Assembly (NCBI RefSeq): GCF_022807975.1
Contig: NZ_CP094358.1
Span: forward strand, 2,604,001 to 2,668,000
DNA: 64,000 nucleotides
Direction: 5' to 3'
Origin: Abyssalbus ytuae
GTDB taxonomy: Bacteria > Bacteroidota > Bacteroidia > Flavobacteriales > Flavobacteriaceae
The translations under genes and the position numbers were made by a program. Shown piece by piece: positions 57,989 through 64,000 of this stretch (positions are counted from its first letter, which is position 1; every line of letters begins with the position of its first letter). The notes beneath the pieces were generated by a model. That model was not told where the DNA came from. It saw nothing but the letters and a program-made list of their open reading frames with translations, and did no database searches.

Positions 57989-59161
57989 ATGTCTGATATA
58001 ATAAATAAGGCCGAAATGTATGTGAGTAATTTATTGTCAAAAGAACTTGACAGGAACTACTTATATCATAATTTAAGACATACCCAGCGTGTAGTTAAAA
58101 GTACTAAAGAATTAATTGAAAATTGTAAAATTGATAATAAACAAAAAGAAATACTCATGTTGGCGGCATGGTTTCATGATACCGGGTATATAAAAGGGTG
58201 CGAAAAGCATGAAGAAAAGAGCTGTGAAATTGTCAAACAATTTTTAAAGGAAAACCAGGTAGAAGAAGAGATTGCCCGGGAAGTTTGTAAAACCATTCAG
58301 GCAACGGCCCGAAAATCAAACCCTGAAAATATTCTGGAAGAAATTATAAGGGATGCCGATTCCTCACATTTTTCCAAAGCGAGTTACCTTGATACCTGCG
58401 AACTGTTAAGGCAGGAACTGGCCAATTTGGGTATTGTAAATTATACTATAGATGAATGGAGAAAAGAAAATATAAAAATGCTGGGGACTGAACATAGGTA
58501 CTATACAAACTACGCACAGGAAAACTGGACCCCCAAAAAATTAAAAAATATAGCCAAGCTTGCCAAAACAGAGAAAAAGGAAGAATTGAAAGAGAAAAAA
58601 GAGGAACTGAAAGTGAAATTAAAAAATGAAAGCCCGGAAAGAGGTATTCAAACTTTATACAGGGTAACATTGAGAAACCATATAAAACTAAGTGATATTG
58701 CCGATACTAAAGCTAACATCCTTCTATCGGTAAATGCAATTATAATTTCCCTGGCTATGGCTAATTTAATACCAAAACTGGACAGTTTTACACACAGGCA
58801 TTTGGTACTGCCCAGCTTAATACTTATATTATTTAGTGTTGCTTCCATAATCTTTGCCATTATGTCTACCAGGCCTAATGTAACCAGTGGCGAATTTACC
58901 GAAGAAGATGTAGCCAAGCGCAGGGTTAACCTTTTATTTTTTGGTAATTTTCATAAAATGCCTTTTGATAAATACGAAAAAGCGTTGGATGAAATGATAA
59001 GGGATAAACAATATATTTATCATTCATTAACCAAGGATTTATATTATCTGGGAATAGTACTGGCAAGAAAATATAAACTATTGCGTACTACATATACCAT
59101 ATTTATGATAGGGATTATAATATCGGTAATCGCTTATATAATTGCTTTTGTACTTCTATAA
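57989..59161 (+). CDS. HD-domain protein with Pycsar-effector-like membrane domain
   Basis: 390 residues. N-terminal HD phosphohydrolase domain (about 1-190): HNLRHTQRVV, AAWFHDTGY (H-D pair) and IRDADSSHF. A Lys/Glu-rich coil (about 190-215) follows, then a C-terminal membrane domain (about 220-390) with LSDIADTKANILLSVNAIII and three to four helices, the pattern of DUF5706/PycTM, the transmembrane effector of Pycsar antiphage systems. No nucleotide cyclase is adjacent, so a defence role is only a possibility; HD-PycTM fusions also occur outside known systems. Convergent with the GAF gene (2-nt gap). Confidence 0.8.
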   Translation: MSDIINKAEMYVSNLLSKELDRNYLYHNLRHTQRVVKSTKELIENCKIDNKQKEILMLAAWFHDTGYIKGCEKHEEKSCEIVKQFLKENQVEEEIAREVCKTIQATARKSNPENILEEIIRDADSSHFSKASYLDTCELLRQELANLGIVNYTIDEWRKENIKMLGTEHRYYTNYAQENWTPKKLKNIAKLAKTEKKEELKEKKEELKVKLKNESPERGIQTLYRVTLRNHIKLSDIADTKANILLSVNAIIISLAMANLIPKLDSFTHRHLVLPSLILILFSVASIIFAIMSTRPNVTSGEFTEEDVAKRRVNLLFFGNFHKMPFDKYEKALDEMIRDKQYIYHSLTKDLYYLGIVLARKYKLLRTTYTIFMIGIIISVIAYIIAFVLL

Positions 59162-59163
59162 CT

Positions 59164-61524
59164 TTATCCGGATATTTCTTTCATCAAATCATCATAGGTA
59201 AGCAATCCTTTGTTGTCGGTTTGTTTATAAAGAATTCCGGCAGAAATAGCTTGCAGGCCGCTTACACCCTGCAAATCTTCTATTTCATAAATATTAATAT
59301 CGTCTGAGAGTACTTCTTTTGCCTGAAGAAGCTTTATATAGCGCATATATTCTTCTTCATCTTTTTTTTGTGAATAGATTATTGTGATATAACCAGGCTT
59401 GGTGATTCTCTCTTTCGTACCTTTTATGACGGATTTGTCTATACGCTTTTTAATTATTTCATATCGTGCATTATAGGTGCCGTCCACATCAAAATGTTTT
59501 TCATCCATCCGGTATTTAATTGACAAAGGTGTACTGTGCACGAGAATTAAAGAAGCTACATCTAAAGGCACTGTAAGTGAAGGTTTAAGATTGTAATATT
59601 CGTTTTCCATTAGGCACATGGTTTCCAGTTGCCATAACTTTAAATTTTGCAGATAAACATCACTATATTTTTTGATATGTGAAATAGCCGCCCCAATATA
59701 CATATTATGTTCTACCCCGTCAGTTTTATAACGTTCAAAAAAATGTGGGAACATTCTTTGGGCATCTTCTTGTTCTTCATCAAGAATTTTAGCCATTTTT
59801 TTATTAATGGTCATTACAGTATCGTCATAGGCTTTGCGGTAGTTATAAACATTCTGGTTTGAATTCTGGAGAATGTTTAGGTAATTTTCTACCATTTCAC
59901 ATAATTCCGTATTGATGTTTTTTACATGCTCCAGGGCAGGGTGAATTTCTTCTACTAAAAAATTAATTATAACCTGTTCGCTACTGGTTTGAAAATCTTC
60001 ACGGATTTCTTTTAAAAATGACCTGATTCTGAAATTATATTCTTCATAAATAGGAAGAAGATCTTCTTTTACGGCTTTTACAAAAATATTACTCACCAAC
60101 TCCAACTGGGTAATAAGGTCTTTTCTTATGGCTTCATTTCTCGCAACTGATGAATCCCTGATGTCTATTTGACCATACAGCGGATAAACATCATTAAAAA
60201 CAATATCCTTAAAACTTACCTGATTACCTTTGTTTCGCTCTCTTATAAAATTTTTGGCTTCCTTTTCAAATTTCCATTTCACACTGGGGTGAATAGAAGT
60301 ACATTCCTGCTGTATTACAGCTTCAATCATATTTTCCTCTTCATTTTTAGCTCTTAAAATTGAAGTGGTTATATATGGCATCACTGCCATTAGCTTATTT
60401 GCATTTACACTGTTAAGTTCTCTTTTTCTGGTGGATACGAGTTCGAGGACACCCAGTAATTTTTTATCGCTTACTACTGGTGCAAGAATTGCACTTTTAA
60501 TACCTTGTTCTTTAAACCTTTTATATTGCCATTTACCTCCTGAAGTTTCATAATCTTTTTCTACATCAGATATGGCAAATATTTTGCCTTCTTTTAAAAG
60601 AGATTTACAAGAATCGGCACATAAAGTTGTACTGCATAATTCTTCATCCTTTTCATTAAGTAAAAAACTTTGTATTTTTTTTCTGTTAACTGTTTCAAAT
60701 AGCTTGTTTTCAGGTTCATATGCAATATAACCTACCTGAATATCTTTAATATTAAATAATGATTGAAATATTTCCCGGAAGTTTTCAGGGTTTTCTCCCT
60801 GATCATTATAACCAAGTAATTTTGTTTTAAGCTCTGAAATTGAGTGATCCTGGGTTACATCAAACATATTTGATATGACAAAACCTTTGGCTATCCAGCT
60901 ATGAGGGGGGAATTTTTCTTTCCATAATTCAATGTTATTGAAATTATCCAGTAACTCTGTTATATCACCCTCCGTTATATCGGGAGCCTTGTCTGTCGGA
61001 TAAATTTCCATAAACTCGGCATTATAAACTATCCGGTAGTGGCGCATTATCCCGTTTTTATCAGGGATATCGTAATATATGGGCATTTTAAACTGCAGAT
61101 TGGTTTGGTAGTAACTTGCCAGAATAACTGTACATGCCAATATGTATATATGATTTTCTTCTAAATTAGTTATTTCAAGTTTATAATTGTCTTGCGCACT
61201 TTCAAGGATTGTTTCAAATCTTTTGGAAGGATTAAAAACCACATTTTCCAGGGGTACCGAAGCCGCTTTGATTTCATTGTTGGTTAAAACCTCAGGAAAG
61301 ATATCTTCCAGGAGAATACCAATTTCTTTTTCATATTTTTTTAACAAGGCTAAGTCACTGAACCCTTCCCTCAACTGTGGAATCTTAGAATCAATTTCCA
61401 GAATTTTTGCTGCACGTGCTGCCTTGTATTGACTCTTACTTTTAGACATACCCTTATATTGCTCTAATAACTTATTAAAGCTTATTTTAATTAAAAAGGG
61501 AGATTCATTAAAACGGTGCCCCAT
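59164..61524 (-). CDS. GAF-domain protein with large helical regions
   Basis: The ATG at 61524 gives 786 residues (MGHRFNESPFLIKISFNKLL); an upstream start adds 16 residues without support. The only recognised domain is a GAF domain around 290-400 (AILAPVVSDKKLLGVLELVS), which can bind small molecules such as cyclic nucleotides. The N-terminal ~250 residues and the C-terminal ~400 are mainly helical without known motifs. No output domain (kinase, cyclase) is seen. It converges with the HD-Pycsar-like gene. Confidence 0.75.
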   Translation of the reverse strand: MGHRFNESPFLIKISFNKLLEQYKGMSKSKSQYKAARAAKILEIDSKIPQLREGFSDLALLKKYEKEIGILLEDIFPEVLTNNEIKAASVPLENVVFNPSKRFETILESAQDNYKLEITNLEENHIYILACTVILASYYQTNLQFKMPIYYDIPDKNGIMRHYRIVYNAEFMEIYPTDKAPDITEGDITELLDNFNNIELWKEKFPPHSWIAKGFVISNMFDVTQDHSISELKTKLLGYNDQGENPENFREIFQSLFNIKDIQVGYIAYEPENKLFETVNRKKIQSFLLNEKDEELCSTTLCADSCKSLLKEGKIFAISDVEKDYETSGGKWQYKRFKEQGIKSAILAPVVSDKKLLGVLELVSTRKRELNSVNANKLMAVMPYITTSILRAKNEEENMIEAVIQQECTSIHPSVKWKFEKEAKNFIRERNKGNQVSFKDIVFNDVYPLYGQIDIRDSSVARNEAIRKDLITQLELVSNIFVKAVKEDLLPIYEEYNFRIRSFLKEIREDFQTSSEQVIINFLVEEIHPALEHVKNINTELCEMVENYLNILQNSNQNVYNYRKAYDDTVMTINKKMAKILDEEQEDAQRMFPHFFERYKTDGVEHNMYIGAAISHIKKYSDVYLQNLKLWQLETMCLMENEYYNLKPSLTVPLDVASLILVHSTPLSIKYRMDEKHFDVDGTYNARYEIIKKRIDKSVIKGTKERITKPGYITIIYSQKKDEEEYMRYIKLLQAKEVLSDDINIYEIEDLQGVSGLQAISAGILYKQTDNKGLLTYDDLMKEISG

Positions 61525-61647
61525 ATCTTTTTTTGATCTTTGTCTGACAAATTTACAAAAACTAACAGCCAATAGATGTTAAAGGTTTTAACATACACTA
61601 TAGCGATAATAATCTTTTTTTAAGATATTTACATAAATTTTGGTTCA

Positions 61648-62544
61648 ATGTCTTCTTATTCCCGATTAACAAGAGTTTTCAATAATGCCAAAGTGATGGA
61701 TTTTGATGATTCTTCAAAATTTATTTTGTTTAGCGACTGCCATCGGGGAGATAATAGTTTTGCAGATGATTTTGCAAATAACCGTAATATTTATTTTCAT
61801 GCACTTAATCATTACTACAAAGAGGGGTTTAGTTATATTGAAATAGGAGATGGTGATGAACTCTGGGAAAATTTAACTTTTGATACAATTTTTGAAGCTC
61901 ATAAGAATGTGTTTCTGCTCTTAAAGAAATTTTATGATGAGGGTCGCCTGTATCAAATTTATGGTAATCATGATATGGTATATAAAAATCCGGATATAGT
62001 TAAAAAACATTATGAAACCTATCTTGATCCTAAAATAAATAAGCAGGTGCCTTTTATGCCCGGGCTTCAATACCATGAAGGAATAGTTTTAAATCATATC
62101 CAAACCGGCCAAAAAATCTTTTTAACCCATGGCCATCAGGCCGATTGGTGGAACTATCTTTTCTGGAGGTGGAGCCGGTTTATGGTAAGAGTGCTGTGGA
62201 AACCTTTACAGGTAGTAGGAATTGCCGACCCCACAAGTCCGGCCAAAAATAATAAAGAACTTATAAAAATTGAACGACGTACCAAAAAATGGATTGCTAA
62301 AAACAACAATCAGCTTACCATAGTGGGGCATACCCACCGGCCAAGATTTCCCGAACCCGGAGATTTGGCATTTTTTAATGACGGGAGTTGTGTTCATCCG
62401 CGAAGTGTTACAGGTTTGGAAATTGAAAATGGCAGGATAACCCTTATTAAATGGTATACCGATATTACAGAGGAGGGTTACCTGAGAATAGTGCGTACAG
62501 TACTGGAAGGACCACAAAAACTGGCAGACTACAAAACCGAATAA
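61648..62544 (+). CDS. Metallophosphoesterase
   Basis: 298 residues, no signal peptide. Calcineurin-like motifs: FSDCHRGD (about 29-36), GDGDELWEN, YGNHDMVY (about 111-118), LTHGHQADWWN and VGHTHRPRF (about 226-234). The D-x-H ... G-D-x-x-D ... G-N-H-D ... H ... G-H-x-H series is complete. Such proteins in Bacteroidota act as phosphatases or UDP-diacylglucosamine-type hydrolases; the substrate is not known. Confidence 0.9.
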   Translation: MSSYSRLTRVFNNAKVMDFDDSSKFILFSDCHRGDNSFADDFANNRNIYFHALNHYYKEGFSYIEIGDGDELWENLTFDTIFEAHKNVFLLLKKFYDEGRLYQIYGNHDMVYKNPDIVKKHYETYLDPKINKQVPFMPGLQYHEGIVLNHIQTGQKIFLTHGHQADWWNYLFWRWSRFMVRVLWKPLQVVGIADPTSPAKNNKELIKIERRTKKWIAKNNNQLTIVGHTHRPRFPEPGDLAFFNDGSCVHPRSVTGLEIENGRITLIKWYTDITEEGYLRIVRTVLEGPQKLADYKTE

Positions 62545-62626
62545 CATTCACAAATTATTTATTAAGCTTCATTCTATTTTGTAATTATTCTTAATTTTAG
62601 AACAGCACTAACCAATATCTTAATAA

Positions 62627-63379
62627 ATGGCTTATTTAAAACCACCCTGGACCCGTTGGTTTAAATTTAACTGGCTGCTGGGTATGTTTTTTATTTTTTT
62701 GTTCGGGATATCCCGTTTTATATTGGTTTTAGAAGCCAACAAGTCCGGTAATTTTAACTTTATCATTCCTTTTTTTATACTCATGTGGGTAGCTCCTTTT
62801 GTTTTTTTAACAAAAACAGGAAGAACTGCTATCGGTATACGAAGATCCGGTAATTATAAATGGATTTTCTTTTCCTTTATCTCAGGTATTTTAATGTGTG
62901 GTGTGGTTTTTTTTATCGGAAAATATCTTTATAATGAGTCTGATAACAATTGGTTCCTATATTTAGTGAAACCCTTTGAAACACTTCTTCCTTTAATTGA
63001 AACTGAAGCGTCAACCAGGCTGGCATGGTTTTTAATTTCAGCCTTAATTTCTATGGTTTTTAGTCCTGTAGGTGAAGAGATTTTATACAGGGGGCTTATA
63101 CATGACAGTTTTTCAATAAACACAGGCGACAGGCTTGCCTCTTATATTGACAGTTTGGCCTTTGCTATGGTACATTTGGCACATTTTGGAATTATTTACC
63201 GGTCAGGCAACTTTCAATTTTTACCTGTGCCGGCCGCCATATGGTTTATTTTAGTTTTTATTTCTTCTCAACTATTCTTTCTCTGTAAGAAAAAAACAGG
63301 GTCTTTAATCGGAGCCATAGTTTGTCATGCGGGTTTTAATCTTACCATGGTCTATTTTATTTTTTATCATATCTTGTAA
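62627..63379 (+). CDS. CPBP family intramembrane glutamic protease
   Basis: 250 residues, six or more transmembrane helices. Family motifs: GEEILYRGLI (E-E-x-x-x-R, about 146-155), FAMVHLAHFG (about 180-189, F-x-x-x-H), and HAGFN (about 235-239). CPBP proteases include the CAAX protease Rce1 and the bacterial Abi immunity proteins. Substrate unknown. It is 82 nt downstream of the phosphoesterase gene. Confidence 0.92.
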   Translation: MAYLKPPWTRWFKFNWLLGMFFIFLFGISRFILVLEANKSGNFNFIIPFFILMWVAPFVFLTKTGRTAIGIRRSGNYKWIFFSFISGILMCGVVFFIGKYLYNESDNNWFLYLVKPFETLLPLIETEASTRLAWFLISALISMVFSPVGEEILYRGLIHDSFSINTGDRLASYIDSLAFAMVHLAHFGIIYRSGNFQFLPVPAAIWFILVFISSQLFFLCKKKTGSLIGAIVCHAGFNLTMVYFIFYHIL

Positions 63380-63424
63380 CATAATTAATCTTTTAATTAT
63401 CAGCTTTATATAAATGATACTTCT

Positions 63425-64000
63425 ATGCGGTTGCTCAAACATGGTACAAACTTTAACTGGAAATATGCACTGGGAGAAATTTTTTTGCTTTTTATTGGAA
63501 TTAATTTAGCTATCTGGTTTAATAATTATAATACCAACAGGCAGAATAAAAAATTCAAAAGAGTAGCTGTTAGTAAAATTCAGGAGGAAATAAAAAGGAA
63601 TCAGGCGGAGTTAGACAGCAGTTATGTAAATATTATTAAGGTACTTAAAGCATTTAAAAAAATAGAAAAATCTGAAGATGAGGTCTATTTCATAAAAGGG
63701 GAGTTTAACGAACTGACTAACTACATAAAGGATAATCCCGGATTTTTTTTAGTGGAAGATACTACGAGGTTAAAAAATAATGAGCTTGTTTATTACGGAG
63801 ATATCAATGTAATATTTGATATTCCGGAACTAAAAGATATAGCCTGGCAAACGACCAATTCTATTAATATATTGGACCTTATGGGCTATGAATGTCTTTA
63901 CCTGTTGGAGGATATGTATAACTTACAGCAAATGCTGGAAGATGAATTAAAAAATGCAACCCGGTATTTACAGAAAAAAGATTTTGAAGAATTTCAAAAC
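63425..64000 (+). CDS. DUF6090-like membrane protein (5' part only)
   Basis: The gene runs off the right edge; 192 codons without a stop are visible. It opens MRLLKHGTNFNWKYALGEIF, followed by one helix with LLFIGINLAIWFNNYNTNR, the pattern of the DUF6090 family in Bacteroidota (K-Y-x-x-G-E-I-x-L-x-x-I-G-I-x-x-A-x-x-x-N-N-W/Y). The rest is helical and probably coiled. Function unknown. Confidence 0.7.
   Translation, partial: MRLLKHGTNFNWKYALGEIFLLFIGINLAIWFNNYNTNRQNKKFKRVAVSKIQEEIKRNQAELDSSYVNIIKVLKAFKKIEKSEDEVYFIKGEFNELTNYIKDNPGFFLVEDTTRLKNNELVYYGDINVIFDIPELKDIAWQTTNSINILDLMGYECLYLLEDMYNLQQMLEDELKNATRYLQKKDFEEFQN

Overview
The window is chromosomal DNA of a flavobacterium (Bacteroidota, most likely Flavobacteriaceae). 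The evidence is AT-rich sequence, the Bacteroidota promoter element TAnnTTTG upstream of several genes, many families restricted to or typical of this phylum (DUF3127, DUF3098, DUF4271, DUF4296, DUF6443-type RHS proteins, TonB-like periplasmic proteins), and the gene orders ftsX-DUF3098-uppP-truB and hemD/DUF4271/GT2/pyrC/DUF4296/tyrS. No rRNA, complete tRNA, CRISPR array or intact transposase was seen.

Layout. 1-14.0 kb is core genome: a cut-off glycosidase-like gene, greA, a HIT protein, a sensor kinase, DUF3127, aat, tag, the leftward ftsX-DUF3098-uppP-truB group, panE, a patatin and leuS. 14.1-15.4 kb is the first copy of a repeated module: a 21-bp tandem array, palindromic DNA, a promoter, a hairpin/attenuator-like leader and a fused nucleotidyltransferase-HEPN gene. 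A SemiSWEET gene and ald follow. 17.3-38.1 kb is a large RHS polymorphic-toxin locus: two tail-fibre-like surface proteins, a 973-residue RHS partner, a 1419-residue DUF6443/RHS protein with its C-terminal toxin and candidate immunity gene, then at least five displaced RHS C-terminal cassettes. Their tips are an unclassified basic domain, a PD-(D/E)XK-like nuclease, a colicin D-like tRNase, an HELKH metallopeptidase and a hydrophobic domain; most have a candidate immunity gene directly behind. Four of the cassettes start with the same palindrome and hairpin. A leftward XRE operon, a second XRE remnant and a MITE-like element sit inside the array. 38.6-47.3 kb returns to core genes (YugP-like peptidase, Lrp/AsnC, DUF423, hemD, DUF4271, a dolichol-phosphate-mannose-synthase-like GT2, pyrC, DUF4296, an epimerase, tyrS, a rhodanese). 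47.4-52.1 kb is a second accessory island with two more nucleotidyltransferase-HEPN copies, the inverted counterpart of the 21-bp array, a GNAT gene and a 502-residue protein with two tandem OTU-like domains that appear to lack the catalytic Cys. 52.4-64 kb holds a beta-lactamase-fold lipoprotein, a phosphoesterase/kinase-like/outer-membrane-barrel fusion, an HD-Pycsar-effector-like membrane protein, a GAF protein, a phosphoesterase, a CPBP protease and a partial DUF6090-like gene.

How the parts work together. The RHS operon probably displays a toxin-tipped surface or secreted filament. The silent cassettes share near-identical RHS core DNA with the expressed gene and are plausibly a reservoir for swapping toxin/immunity pairs by recombination. 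The three nucleotidyltransferase-HEPN genes are almost identical except for one 21-26 residue window. Each copy has the same short leader ending in a hairpin plus U-run before a GTG start, and the hairpin shows compensatory changes between copies. Two of the three also carry the 21-bp repeat array upstream. This organisation recalls, but is not shown to be, an RNA-regulated toxin module, and it is the best candidate here for an undescribed system.
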